35,633 nt of DNA from Flavobacteriaceae bacterium CG2_30_34_30 (GTDB lineage Bacteria > Bacteroidota > Bacteroidia > Flavobacteriales > Flavobacteriaceae). The notes under the pieces were generated by a model. That model did not search any database, was not told where the DNA came from, and saw only the letters and a list, made by a program, of their open reading frames with translations. Both the position numbers and the translations under genes were made by a program. The stretch lies in the NCBI GenBank assembly GCA_001873105.1, contig MNYN01000058.1, forward strand, positions 1 through 35,633, written 5' to 3'. This document shows positions 15,565 through 25,949 of the stretch, one piece after another. Position 1 is the first letter of the stretch, and each line of letters opens with the position of its first letter.

Positions 15565-16449
15565 ATGATTCTATTAGACGGAAAAAAAGTTTCCAACGAC
15601 ATTAAAAATGAAATTGCTGTTGAAGTTGCTGAAATGAAAGAGCGTGGTGAAAAAGTACCACATTTAGCTGCAATTATTGTAGGTAATGATGGCGCCAGTT
15701 TAACCTATGTTGCAAGTAAAGTCAAAGCCTGTGAACGTGTTGGTTTTGAATCTACTATGGTAAGATTGCCTCATACAACCAGCGAATTGGAATTATTGCA
15801 AAAAATCCAAGAATTAAATAAAAATGAGGATATCGATGGTTTTATCATTCAATTACCATTACCACCACAAATAAACACACAAAAGATATTAATGTCAGTA
15901 GATCCTAGTAAGGATGTGGATGGTTTTCACCCAGAAAATTTTGGAAAAATGGCATTGGATATGAGCACTTTTATTCCTGCAACACCCTTTGGGATTTTAG
16001 AGCTTTTAGAACGTTATAAAGTAGAAACAAAAGGCAAGCATACGGTGGTTATTGGAAGAAGTCATATTGTAGGCAGACCAATGAGTATATTGATGGGGAG
16101 GAAAGGATGGCCGGGAAATTCTACGGTAACATTAACACATAGTGAAACTAAAAATATTACACAAATAACCTCGCAGGCAGATATTATTATCTCGGCATTA
16201 GGAGTTCCAAATTTTCTAAAAGCAGAAATGGTTAAAGATGGTGCTGTCATTATTGATGTCGGAATAACACGAGTACCCGATGATACAAAAGCTAATGGCT
16301 ATAGAATTTCTGGCGATGTAGATTTTGAAAACGTAAGCAAAAAGGCTTCTTTTATTACTCCGGTTCCAGGGGGTGTTGGTCCTATGACTATTGCAATGTT
16401 ATTAAAAAACACCTTATTGGCTCGCGAACAAAAAAGGATGTGTATTTAA
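15565..16449 (+). CDS. folD: Bifunctional methylenetetrahydrofolate dehydrogenase / cyclohydrolase FolD
   Basis: A 294-residue FolD of normal length. 'PHLAAIIVGNDGASLTYVASKVKACE' is represented by 'IIVGNDGASLTYVASK' with the catalytic Lys in 'YVASK', then 'DGFIIQLPLPPQI', 'DPSKDVDGFHPENFG', 'VVIGRSHIVGRPMS' (NADP-binding signature) and 'TPVPGGVGPMTIAMLL'. It interconverts methylene- and formyl-tetrahydrofolate in one-carbon metabolism, supplying purine and fMet synthesis. An 11-residue linker 'GRKGWPGNSTV' follows the signature, as in other Bacteroidota FolD. Its stop overlaps the converging AI-2E gene by four bases. Confidence 0.97.
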   Translation: MILLDGKKVSNDIKNEIAVEVAEMKERGEKVPHLAAIIVGNDGASLTYVASKVKACERVGFESTMVRLPHTTSELELLQKIQELNKNEDIDGFIIQLPLPPQINTQKILMSVDPSKDVDGFHPENFGKMALDMSTFIPATPFGILELLERYKVETKGKHTVVIGRSHIVGRPMSILMGRKGWPGNSTVTLTHSETKNITQITSQADIIISALGVPNFLKAEMVKDGAVIIDVGITRVPDDTKANGYRISGDVDFENVSKKASFITPVPGGVGPMTIAMLLKNTLLAREQKRMCI

Positions 16450-17465
16450 TCTACATGGACACTTTCACCATATTCTTTTTTATAAATCCGTAAAATCAGT
16501 AAAAATAGACTAAGTAGAAGCGGGCCAAAAATTAACCCTATAAATCCAAATATAGGAACTCCAATAATTACTCCAATTAAAGTAATTAATGGATGAATAT
16601 CAGCTAATTTTTTCTGTACCACCAAGCGAAATAAGTTATCGGTAGTACCTACAACTAAAACACCATAAAAGAGCATCACTATTGCTTCCCAATCATGTCC
16701 TTTGGAAAATAATAAAAAAACAACAGGAACAATACCGATTGCCGTTCCAATAAATGGGATTACTGACCCAACTGTAGTTATCACAAACCAAAACCAAGGA
16801 TTTGGTACCCCCAAAGCAAGAAATGCAATTAAGGCAACAAAACCCTGCAAAATAGCGACAAGTGGAATTCCTATAGCGTTTGATTTTACAATACTGCCTA
16901 TTTCTTTTCCTAAAATATTGATGTTTTCGGGGCGCATAGGTAAATAGGTAAACAGAGATTCAATAAACTTTTTACGATTCACTAACATATAGTAAAGCAA
17001 AAAATACATTATAGTAATGGCTATAAAAATATTAAAAGTGTCTCCTATAATGTCTTGAAAATTATCTGAAATCCAACCCGATATTTTTCCAGAATCTACT
17101 GATGAGGAATAGGAATAACCCAAATTATTTTCAAAAGCGGCAATAGACTCTTTAATAACTTTTATTCCAGATTCTACTTTTTGTAATCCACCTTTAACTT
17201 TTGAAGACAACATTAAAATTACAAGAGCAACAGGAACTATGATACCTATAAATGAAATAAGCATAAGATAAGAGGCGGCTAAAGCAGGTTTCCATCCTTT
17301 TTGAACTAATTTACGCATCCATCCTTTCATTATTATATAAAGAGTGATGGCACCAAGGACACCTGATAAATATGGGGCTAAACCCATAAATATTAAAATA
17401 GCCATCAATACAATCAACAAAAGAGTGAAGAATTGTCTTATAACATCTTGATGAATTCTGGGCAT
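16446..17465 (-). CDS. AI-2E family transporter / membrane permease
   Basis: A 339-residue polytopic membrane protein of the AI-2E (formerly UPF0118, PerM) family, with about eight predicted membrane helices: two close to the N-terminus ('FFTLLLIVLMAILIFMGLAPYL'-type region ~10-45, one at ~60-85), a soluble segment at ~90-140 (signal 'GISGWISDNF'-like stretch), and a C-terminal cluster ('GFVALIAFLAL', 'PFIGTAIGIVPVVF', 'FGFIGLIFGPLLLSLFLLIL'). 'PVPNPWFWFVIT' and 'GPLLLSL' are typical signature regions. Members have been linked to autoinducer-2 export or sodium/proton antiport, so the solute here is uncertain. It converges on folD and overlaps its stop by four bases. Confidence 0.88.
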   Translation of the reverse strand: MPRIHQDVIRQFFTLLLIVLMAILIFMGLAPYLSGVLGAITLYIIMKGWMRKLVQKGWKPALAASYLMLISFIGIIVPVALVILMLSSKVKGGLQKVESGIKVIKESIAAFENNLGYSYSSSVDSGKISGWISDNFQDIIGDTFNIFIAITIMYFLLYYMLVNRKKFIESLFTYLPMRPENINILGKEIGSIVKSNAIGIPLVAILQGFVALIAFLALGVPNPWFWFVITTVGSVIPFIGTAIGIVPVVFLLFSKGHDWEAIVMLFYGVLVVGTTDNLFRLVVQKKLADIHPLITLIGVIIGVPIFGFIGLIFGPLLLSLFLLILRIYKKEYGESVHVD

Positions 17466-17627
17466 AAATATTATTCTTTTTTAAACTAAATGGTGCCTAT
17501 TTTTAACTTTTACTTTAATAAATTACAAATTACTTTTAATTCTACCCCTGAAACATATTAAAATACTTTAAGCTTTAAATATACTATTAAATAAAATTAA
17601 ACTTTTAAAAGAGGTAGAGTAAAATTA

Positions 17628-17822
17628 TTAGTCTGATGGATTTCCATCTGTATCATTTTGATGTTTTAATAATCCAATACCCGCAAAAAAGAAGACAATA
17701 CCCAATATAATTAGCGCCCAAGGGCTAAATCCAAGTCCAATATTTCCAAAGGCATCTAAAACACCTAAAACAAGAGCTATTGCACCACAAATAGTTAAAA
17801 TGAATCCTAGAATCTTTATCAT
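17628..17822 (-). CDS. Small two-helix membrane protein, unknown function
   Basis: A 64-residue protein made almost entirely of two hydrophobic segments: ~1-22 ('IKILGFILTICGAIALVLGVL') and ~31-54 ('SPWALIILGIVFFFAGIGLL'), joined by a Gly-rich turn (DAFGNIGLGF), with a short acidic tail (HQNDTDGNPSD). The ATG start is clear. Both ends of the chain seem to be on the same side of the membrane. I do not recognise the family. It is on the same strand as the AI-2E gene, 162 bases upstream of it, and the AT-rich gap between them shows only a weak inverted repeat. Functional linkage is unproven. Confidence 0.7.
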   Translation of the reverse strand: MIKILGFILTICGAIALVLGVLDAFGNIGLGFSPWALIILGIVFFFAGIGLLKHQNDTDGNPSD

Positions 17823-17918
17823 AATTTTTACATATAAGTTAATGAATAAAATTAGTTTAAAGAAACGGACTTTGTTGCGTAATTAACAAAAGGTTGTATC
17901 TATTAAAAAATAGTAGAA

Positions 17919-18485
17919 TTATTCTTCTTGGTTTTCCCAGCCTACCATAAAAAATTTAAATTTTGCATCATCAGGTATATCAGAGGCGTCAATTTTTAAT
18001 CCAAATTCATTTCTAAGACTCTCAGGAAGTACTTCTTTACTTATGGTAACATATACATCGCTTTCTACTAAAGAAATTACCAAAGAGCTTAAACCATTTT
18101 GAATGGATGAAATGGTGTATTTTTCTCTTAAATCCTTGAAAGTACTGTTTAAATGAAGTCCTTTTTCTGTTTTATATCGGTCATCAAATATTTGAATATT
18201 CGAAATTTTCGATTCAGGATCGTTGTCGGTTATTGGAGAAAGTAACAAGAGTTTTGTACCACCTTTTTCATAAATTTCTACTTGACCACCTTGGCTTAAA
18301 AATACTTCTTTAGAAAGAAGGGGAACGATGGAATCTTTGCTAAAAATGGAATCTAATTGGTTTATTTTTATGGTTTTTGATAGAGAGCCAATTTCCGATT
18401 TTGTAATTAAAAAAGGATCTTTATCTTTATTACATTGTATAAATAATATAGAGAGTACACCTAAAATTAATATGTTTTTTGTCAT
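17919..18485 (-). CDS. Hypothetical lipoprotein
   Basis: A 188-residue protein with an evident lipoprotein signal: 'ILILGVLSILFIQC', lipobox FIQC, Cys18. The mature part is mainly beta/helix mixed, with 'TKSEIGSLSKTIKINQLDSIF', 'GGTKLLLLSPI', 'IQIFDDRYKTEKGLHLNSTFKDL' (last two read in shorter pieces) and 'KFFMVGWENQEE' at the end. The middle segment (DDRYKTEKGLHLNS.FKDLREKYTI) resembles small flavobacterial lipoproteins I have seen called hypothetical, with no assigned function. It lies 32 bases downstream of the HerA-like gene on the same strand, so both may be transcribed together. Confidence 0.7.
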   Translation of the reverse strand: MTKNILILGVLSILFIQCNKDKDPFLITKSEIGSLSKTIKINQLDSIFSKDSIVPLLSKEVFLSQGGQVEIYEKGGTKLLLLSPITDNDPESKISNIQIFDDRYKTEKGLHLNSTFKDLREKYTISSIQNGLSSLVISLVESDVYVTISKEVLPESLRNEFGLKIDASDIPDDAKFKFFMVGWENQEE

Positions 18486-18517
18486 TGATTTGTTTGTTTT
18501 GAAATGGTTTTGATTTT

Positions 18518-20080
18518 TTATTTAAACATTTTTCCTAAAATTCCCAATACACTCCTTATCACGGTAGGGCTGGTTAAAACTTTCGTAATTGGGTTTTGCG
18601 TTGTTCTGCTTCTTGTGGTTGTTCTTGTGGATCTTGGTTTGTTTCCGTTAGTGCGGTTTGAAGTTGTGGTTCGGTAAGAAGCTTCTCTTTCTTTTGTTGC
18701 TTTTTCAATTGCAGCTTCTTGTTCGGCTCTTGCTATTTTTTGATTCAAAAGCTCATAAGCACTTTCTCGGTCAATACTTTCATTGTATTTTTTTACCAAT
18801 TTTGAGTTTGCAGCTAGCTCATTAATTTCAGCCTGATTCAATATTCCCATTCTACTTTTGGGTGCCCTAAGCATTGTTGCAGCTAATGGAGTAGGGATGC
18901 CTTTCTCATTTAATGCTGAAATAAATGCTTCTCCTATTCCAAGAGAAGTCAATACTTCATCCGTTTTATAATAATCGGATAGCGGATAATTTTCTGCAGA
19001 AAGTTTAATGGCTTTCCGGTCTTTAGCAGTAAAAGCTCTTAGGGCATGTTGTACTTTTAATCCTAATTGACTTAATACAGCATCTGGCACATCGGTAGGG
19101 TTTTGAGTTACAAAAAAGATACCAACACCTTTTGACCGAATGAGTTTGATAATGCTTTCAATTTGGTTTAATAATGCTTTGGTAGCTTCATTAAATATCA
19201 AGTGCGCTTCTTCAATAAAAATAATAAGTTTTGGCTTGTCACTATCTCCTTGTTCGGGAAAAGTTGTGTAGATTTCAGCAAGTAAGCAGAGCATAAACGT
19301 GGAAAACATCTTAGGCTTGTCTTGAATATCAGTAACCCGTATTATGTTGATATATCCCATGCCGTTTTCGTCTAATCGAAGCAAATCTTCCGGTTCAAAG
19401 GAGCGTTCACCAAAAAACATATCGGCCCCTTGTTGTTCTAATTCCACTATTTTTCGAAGGATAGAGCCTGTGGATATTGTTGAAATTCGTCCGTATTCCT
19501 TTTCTAATTCTTCTTTACCCTGATCGGTGCTAAATTGAATTAATTTTTTTAGATCATTTAAATCTAATAAGGGTAAATGCTTGTCATCACAATATTTGAA
19601 AAGTATGGATAGAATACCAGATTGCACATCAGAAAGATCCAATATTCTGGAAAGTAAAACAGGACCGAATTCAGATACTGTAGCGCGCATTCGCACTCCT
19701 TTTTCATCGGAAAGGCTGAGTAATTCTACAGGAAATTTTTTAGTTTCATAAGGAAGTCCAATTTTTTTATGTCTTTCTGTAATAAATGGTTTTTCTATTC
19801 CGAGTTGGGCAATTCCGCTGAGGTCGCCTTTAATGTCCATTAAAAGTACCGGAACGCCTTTTTCTGAAAGGGTTTCAGCAAGAATCTGAAGAGTTACCGT
19901 CTTTCCGGTACCGGTTGCTCCAGCAATAAGCCCATGACGGTTTAAGGTTTTTAATGGAATTTTGACGTGTGCATCGGTGATGGTTTCACCATCAAGCATT
20001 GCGGCACCCATAGTAATAAAGTCACCTTTTGTGGTATAACCATCTTGGATATGATTAAAGAAATCTTGCTTTACAGACAT
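18518..20080 (-). CDS. HerA-like ATPase (DUF853 helicase family)
   Basis: A 520-residue FtsK/HerA-type ATPase. Walker A 'GATGTGKTVTLQ' starts at residue 54; Walker B is 'IFIEEAHLIF', and 'GIFFVTQNPTDVPDAVLSQLG' gives the sensor/arginine segment typical of DUF853 ('ITQNP.D.PD.VL.QLG'). The C-terminal ~70 residues are a low-complexity Thr/Arg/Asn-rich basic tail (RTTTSNRTNGNKPRST...) ending in 'SVLGILGKMF', perhaps a nucleic-acid or membrane contact. HerA proteins translocate DNA, sometimes with NurA nuclease, but bacterial DUF853 members are of uncertain function and no NurA or other nuclease is next to it. A TTG lies two codons upstream of the ATG chosen; ATG at 20080 is preferred. Confidence 0.9.
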   Translation of the reverse strand: MSVKQDFFNHIQDGYTTKGDFITMGAAMLDGETITDAHVKIPLKTLNRHGLIAGATGTGKTVTLQILAETLSEKGVPVLLMDIKGDLSGIAQLGIEKPFITERHKKIGLPYETKKFPVELLSLSDEKGVRMRATVSEFGPVLLSRILDLSDVQSGILSILFKYCDDKHLPLLDLNDLKKLIQFSTDQGKEELEKEYGRISTISTGSILRKIVELEQQGADMFFGERSFEPEDLLRLDENGMGYINIIRVTDIQDKPKMFSTFMLCLLAEIYTTFPEQGDSDKPKLIIFIEEAHLIFNEATKALLNQIESIIKLIRSKGVGIFFVTQNPTDVPDAVLSQLGLKVQHALRAFTAKDRKAIKLSAENYPLSDYYKTDEVLTSLGIGEAFISALNEKGIPTPLAATMLRAPKSRMGILNQAEINELAANSKLVKKYNESIDRESAYELLNQKIARAEQEAAIEKATKEREASYRTTTSNRTNGNKPRSTRTTTRSRTTQNPITKVLTSPTVIRSVLGILGKMFK

Positions 20081-20214
20081 ACTCAAATTTTAAGCAAAAA
20101 TAGCAATAGTATTCTTTCTTTTCATTATAAGCTAAAATAATATCTATAAATATTTTTTGATTCTTCATCAAAAAACTTCTTTGGATAAATAAAATTATTA
20201 GGCAGTGCTTTTCT

Positions 20215-20222
20215 TACCTTTG
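20215..20222 (+). promoter_or_regulatory. Possible -7 element for queE
   Basis: TACCTTTG fits TAnnTTTG, but it ends only seven bases before the ATG at 20230 and has no TTTG at the normal -33 distance. If used, the mRNA would start at or very near the start codon. Confidence 0.35.
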
Positions 20223-20229
20223 CCACCTT

Positions 20230-20859
20230 ATGAAAGAGGAGATTAAAATTTTAGTAGATAAGGGTGAAATGCTTCCGCTTATGGAAGAGTTTTATACCAT
20301 ACAAGGGGAAGGTTTTTATAAAGGAACAGCTGCATATTTTATTAGAGTTGGTGGTTGCGATGTAGGTTGTCATTGGTGCGATGTGAAAGAAAGCTGGAAT
20401 GCCGATTTACATCCACCCACTGCTATATCAACTATTGTAAACAATGCCGTTAGGCACTCTAAAACAATAGTTGTAACAGGAGGGGAGCCACTTACTTGGA
20501 ATATGAACCCTCTTACTAAATCCTTAAAAGAAAAAGGATTACAGGTGCATATTGAAACCTCAGGTGCATATCCATTAACCGGTATTTGGGATTGGATTTG
20601 CCTTTCGCCAAAAAAAATAAAACAACCAAAGCAGGAGATTTATCCATTAGCTAATGAGTTGAAAATGATTGTTTTCAATCAAGATGATTTTTGTTTTGCT
20701 GAAGAACAAGCCGCAAAAGTAAGTGATAATTGTCTATTATTTTTGCAACCCGAATGGAGTAAAAGAGAAAAAATGATGCCTAAAATTGTAGATTATGTAA
20801 TGAAAAATCCCAAGTGGAAAGTTTCTCTACAAATTCATAAATATCTCAACATTCCATAA
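20230..20859 (+). CDS. queE: 7-carboxy-7-deazaguanine synthase QueE
   Basis: A 209-residue radical SAM protein. The cluster motif is C43-x3-C47-x2-C50 in 'GGCDVGCHWCDVKESW', preceded by 'EEFYTIQGEGFYKGTAAYFIRV', a hallmark of QueE (read as 'FYTIQGEGFYKGTAAYF'). Also seen are 'VVTGGEPLTWN' (the GGE motif) and 'HIETSGAYPL'. It converts 6-carboxytetrahydropterin to CDG in the queuosine pathway. No queC, queD or queF is nearby, so the pathway is dispersed. The pathway starts from GTP via FolE-type chemistry, and folE is also in this window at 32744-33421. Its end converges on the DUF2911 gene, with a terminator between. Confidence 0.95.
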   Translation: MKEEIKILVDKGEMLPLMEEFYTIQGEGFYKGTAAYFIRVGGCDVGCHWCDVKESWNADLHPPTAISTIVNNAVRHSKTIVVTGGEPLTWNMNPLTKSLKEKGLQVHIETSGAYPLTGIWDWICLSPKKIKQPKQEIYPLANELKMIVFNQDDFCFAEEQAAKVSDNCLLFLQPEWSKREKMMPKIVDYVMKNPKWKVSLQIHKYLNIP

Positions 20860-20861
20860 AA

Positions 20862-20888
20862 AAAAACATGGAAACATTCCATGTTTTT
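20862..20888. terminator. Bidirectional terminator between queE and the DUF2911 gene
   Basis: AAAAACATGGAA (20862-20873) pairs with TTCCATGTTTTT (20877-20888), a perfect 12-bp stem around a three-base loop. A/T runs on each side provide a U tract in both directions, fitting its place between converging genes. Confidence 0.85.
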
Positions 20889-20914
20889 GTGTTTCAAAAG
20901 CTTAACCTTACTTT

Positions 20915-21460
20915 CTATAGGTTTTTAAAGGGAATTTCTACAAAAGTATCATCCCAGCCAATCATTAAACTTACTCCATCTTCATTTGTTTTAAATGCCA
21001 TAGATAAGGATTCAATAGGAGCTGAGGCTTTCCGAGCCGGCACATTTATTCGGGCAATATCCATTTCTTGCTTATAACTATAAGCACCCCAAGTGTTGGT
21101 TTCTTTATTTAAAATTACTGTCCATTCTTTTTCACCCGGAATGGTATATAAAGTATAGGTTCCAGCATTTATTTTAACACCTCCCACTTGCATATCGGTA
21201 TATAAATCTAATTCAGTAGCCTCATTGGCACCAGTACGCCATACTTGATTAAAAGGTACTAATTCTCCAAAAATTTTACGATTTTTTTTCAGTGGTCTGC
21301 TATAAATAACTCGTATTAAAGGAGCTTTATTTGCGTCTCTGGCAATGGCTAAATCCATGGGACTAGCATCTATTTTTGGAAATTCTTGAGCAAAAACAGG
21401 TTGCATAAAAGTGGATAAAAAGAAAAATAGAAACAGTGATGATAGATGTATTAATTTCAT
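20915..21460 (-). CDS. DUF2911 domain secreted protein
   Basis: A 181-residue protein. N-terminal signal peptide 'LFLFFFLSTFMQPVFAQ', cleavable after 'FAQ'. The rest fits DUF2911: 'SPMDLAIARDANKAPLIRVIYSRPLKKNRKIFG' (in pieces), 'VPFNQVWRTGANEATEL', 'VGGVKINAGTYTLYTIPGEKEWT' and 'NTWGAYSY'. DUF2911 proteins are common in Bacteroidota and in some soil bacteria; no activity has been established. The mature protein is predicted periplasmic or surface-exposed. Start ATG, downstream of a 274-base gap holding the divergent gyrB promoter region. Confidence 0.9.
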   Translation of the reverse strand: MKLIHLSSLFLFFFLSTFMQPVFAQEFPKIDASPMDLAIARDANKAPLIRVIYSRPLKKNRKIFGELVPFNQVWRTGANEATELDLYTDMQVGGVKINAGTYTLYTIPGEKEWTVILNKETNTWGAYSYKQEMDIARINVPARKASAPIESLSMAFKTNEDGVSLMIGWDDTFVEIPFKNL

Positions 21461-21652
21461 AGTATAATTTTTTTATAAATATACAGGGTTTGTTTTAAAT
21501 TAAAAGGTTAAAAAAATGAAATTTTTTGTTAAAATTTTACGCTAATTAATAAAAAAAAACAATAGAACTTTTAAGGGTTTTTTCCACATAAAATTGTTAA
21601 TAACTTAGTGCTTTAAAACAACGTTAACCCTTTATTTTACTATAGCTTTTGT

Positions 21653-21660
21653 TATATTTG
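21653..21660 (+). promoter_or_regulatory. -7 promoter element of gyrB
   Basis: TATATTTG matches TAnnTTTG, 74 bases before the gyrB ATG; no TTTG at the ideal -33 spacing. The gap 21461-21734 between the divergent genes is otherwise AT-rich. One TTTTCCACA (21580-21588) matches the relaxed DnaA-box consensus, but it is alone. Confidence 0.5.
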
Positions 21661-21695
21661 TGCGTTATGCTGTTTTCTATAATTTATTTAGATAA

Positions 21696-23675
<1,980 letters not shown>

Positions 23676-23699
23676 CAAAAGTTTTAGAAAATGTATTTT

Positions 23700-23736
23700 A
23701 AAACCTCAATGTTTATTAACGTGAGGTTTTTTTTTT
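23700..23736 (+). terminator. Rho-independent terminator of gyrB
   Basis: AAAACCTCA (23700-23708) pairs perfectly with TGAGGTTTT (23722-23730) around a 13-base loop, followed by an unbroken T run to 23736. Confidence 0.92.
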
Positions 23737-23821
23737 GAAAAAGTAACCACGTTTTTCTAGGGTTTTTGCCGACTTAAATGTTGTACTTTATAATAATTAA
23801 TAAATCTAAAATATATTCCTA

Positions 23822-24844
23822 ATGAGAAATCTAACCCTTTTTACCTTTCTATTCGTTTCAGCATTTTCCTTTTCCCAAAATAAATTAGAAGATTTATTAG
23901 CTGCCGGTATTGAAGATGCTCAGCGTTTTGCAAGTGGATATATTAGTCCAGCAGCGGAAGGCGTAATTTATAATCTTTCAAATGGCTGGATACAATCGGC
24001 AAATGTGAAGAAACCTTTGCGATTTGAAATTTCTGTTATTGGCAATATTTCTTTTGTGAAAGACAAAAACAAAAGTTTTACTTTAAATACAGAAGATTAT
24101 AATAATTTGCAATTTAGAGATGGCAGCACCTCCAACAATGTGGCAACAGCTTTTGGCGAAAACAAGCCTAATATCATTGTCTTTGCAAGAGTAACTGATG
24201 ATACAGGAGCTTTTCAACAAGAGGTGGAGTTTGAATTGCCACAGGGTCTTGCATCCACAAATGTCAATTTTGTTCCTACTGCTTTTTTACAAGCGCGCTT
24301 AGGAGTTTTTAAAGCTACGGAAGTAAAAGTACGCTATTTTCCAAAAATTGATTACGAAGATGTGCAAACCGAACTTTTCGGACTCGGACTACAACACGAA
24401 TTTACCCAATGGCTTCCTGTCGATAAAATATTTCCTGTTGCAATTTCCGGATTTATTGGGTTTACTAATCTAAATGGAAGTTTTGATTTTACCGATAGCC
24501 AAATCGTTGAAGGAGCCAATCAACGCTTTGCTGTGAAACAAAATAGTTGGTTATTTCAGGTGCACGCCTCTACTAAATTGCCCATAATCAATTTTTATGG
24601 AGGCTTAGGATATGTCTCCGGGAAATCTGATTTTGATGTATTAGGTACATACACTGTAAGAGCAGGGACACCTTTATTTGAAACTGCCAGTACTTTTGAA
24701 AATCCGTTTACAGTAAAAAATAAAGTTTCGGGTGTAAAAGCCACATTAGGTACGAGATTAAATCTAGCCTTTTTTAGCATATATGCTGAATATAACCTAG
24801 CAGAATATAATACTGCAAGTGCAGGAATTGGTTTCGGAATTTAA
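23822..24844 (+). CDS. DUF6588-like outer-membrane beta-barrel protein
   Basis: A 340-residue protein. Signal peptide MRNLTLFTFLFVSAFSFSQ, cleaved after 'SFSQ' (the usual flavobacterial A/S-F-S-Q end). It begins 'LEDLLAAGIEDAQRFASGYISPAAEGVIYNLSNGW' (read as 'EDLLAAGIEDAQRFASGY'), typical of DUF6588. Alternating hydrophobic strands with aromatic ends ('FLQARLGVF', 'EVKVRYFPKI', 'INFYGGLGYVSG', 'FSIYAEYNLAEYNTASAGIGFGI' in pieces) and a final aromatic-rich strand indicate an outer-membrane barrel. Function is unknown; I recall this neighbourhood (gyrB, this gene, mdh, secDF) from other flavobacteria. It starts 86 bases after the gyrB terminator. Confidence 0.8.
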   Translation: MRNLTLFTFLFVSAFSFSQNKLEDLLAAGIEDAQRFASGYISPAAEGVIYNLSNGWIQSANVKKPLRFEISVIGNISFVKDKNKSFTLNTEDYNNLQFRDGSTSNNVATAFGENKPNIIVFARVTDDTGAFQQEVEFELPQGLASTNVNFVPTAFLQARLGVFKATEVKVRYFPKIDYEDVQTELFGLGLQHEFTQWLPVDKIFPVAISGFIGFTNLNGSFDFTDSQIVEGANQRFAVKQNSWLFQVHASTKLPIINFYGGLGYVSGKSDFDVLGTYTVRAGTPLFETASTFENPFTVKNKVSGVKATLGTRLNLAFFSIYAEYNLAEYNTASAGIGFGI

Positions 24845-24878
24845 CGCAATATTTACCAGTTTTTAAACAAGTTATTTG

Positions 24879-24886
24879 TAATTTTG
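24879..24886 (+). promoter_or_regulatory. Possible -7 element of mdh
   Basis: TAATTTTG fits TAnnTTTG and lies 35 bases before the ATG. The -33 region (around 24855-24860) shows no TTTG, so support is partial. Confidence 0.4.
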
Positions 24887-24921
24887 CACTTTCAATTTAA
24901 CTCTTAATAAAATAGAATATT

Positions 24922-25845
24922 ATGAAAGTAACAGTTGTAGGTGCCGGTGCTGTAGGCGCAAGTTGTGCAGAATACATAGCCTTGAAAAATTTTGCTTCAG
25001 AGGTCGTTCTTTTAGACATAAAAGAAGGATATGCTGAAGGAAAAGCAATGGATTTAATGCAAACAGCATCTTTAATGGGTTTTGATACTAAAATTACAGG
25101 TACAACCGGTGATTATGCAAAAACGGCAAATAGCGATATCGCAGTAATAACAAGTGGAATTCCCAGAAAACCTGGCATGACTAGAGAGGAATTAATAGGC
25201 ATCAATGCAGGTATTGTAAAAACTGTTGCAACAAATATAGTGCAACACTCACCAAATGTTATTCTAATAGTAGTAAGCAACCCGATGGATACTATGACGT
25301 ATCTTGCTCATAAAGTTACAGGTTTGCCAAAAAACAGAATTATAGGAATGGGAGGCGCTTTAGACAGTGCTCGTTTTAAATATTTCTTAAGTCAAGCATT
25401 ACAATGCCCACAATCTGACGTGGATGGCATCGTTTTAGGAATGCATAGTGATACCGGAATGATTCCATTAACACGTTTAGCAACAAGAAATAGTGTTCCT
25501 GTTACTCAATTTCTCTCAATAGACAAGTTAACTCAAGTTTTAGAAGATACTAAAGTTGGAGGAGCCACACTTACAAAATTATTAGGAACATCTGCTTGGT
25601 ATGCTCCAGGAGCAGCTGTTTCTTCTATGGTACAAGCAATTGCTTGCGACCAAAAGAAACTTTTTCCTTGTTCAGTTTTGCTGGAAGGAGAATATGGACT
25701 ATCCGACCTTTGTATTGGTGCTCCTGCCATCATCGGTAAAAACGGTGTGGAAAAAATTGTAGAAATAGCATTAAATGATGCAGAAAATGCAAAAATGAAA
25801 GAAAGTGCTACAGCTGTAAAAGGTACTAATGCGCTACTTAATTAG
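24922..25845 (+). CDS. mdh: Malate dehydrogenase
   Basis: A 307-residue LDH-type malate dehydrogenase. NAD-binding 'VVGAGAVGASCAEYI' with D32 favouring NAD+. The substrate Arg residues R82 and R88 are in 'GIPRKPGMTREEL', and R151 in 'LDSARFKYFL' with Asp148. The catalytic His is H175 in 'VLGMHSDTGMIPL' (other family members read GGHGD). It oxidises malate to oxaloacetate in the citric acid cycle. 'PRKPGMTREEL' with Arg82 favours malate over lactate. Clear start with a possible promoter; a very long perfect hairpin lies downstream. Confidence 0.96.
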   Translation: MKVTVVGAGAVGASCAEYIALKNFASEVVLLDIKEGYAEGKAMDLMQTASLMGFDTKITGTTGDYAKTANSDIAVITSGIPRKPGMTREELIGINAGIVKTVATNIVQHSPNVILIVVSNPMDTMTYLAHKVTGLPKNRIIGMGGALDSARFKYFLSQALQCPQSDVDGIVLGMHSDTGMIPLTRLATRNSVPVTQFLSIDKLTQVLEDTKVGGATLTKLLGTSAWYAPGAAVSSMVQAIACDQKKLFPCSVLLEGEYGLSDLCIGAPAIIGKNGVEKIVEIALNDAENAKMKESATAVKGTNALLN

Positions 25846-25864
25846 ATAAAAACCAATTAATGCT

Positions 25865-25914
25865 AAGCACTAAATTCCAAAATAATTTAAAATTTATTTT
25901 GGAATTTAGTGCTT
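25865..25914 (+). terminator. Long perfect hairpin downstream of mdh
   Basis: The 19-base arm 25865-25883 pairs perfectly with 25896-25914, around a 12-base A/T loop that can pair two more bases. No strong T run follows, so it may be an mRNA 3'-end stabiliser or processed end as much as a terminator. Confidence 0.7.
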
Positions 25915-25949
25915 TGGAATTACTTTACTTTTTAAAACTTAAAAAATAA

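Noticed and set aside
17541-17620. TCTACC/GGTAGA inverted repeat between the AI-2E and small membrane genes
   Set aside because: Six-base arms with a loop of over 60 AT-rich bases; expected by chance.
20081-20086. TTG start adding two residues to the HerA-like ATPase
   Set aside because: ATG at 20080 is closer to the usual start form.
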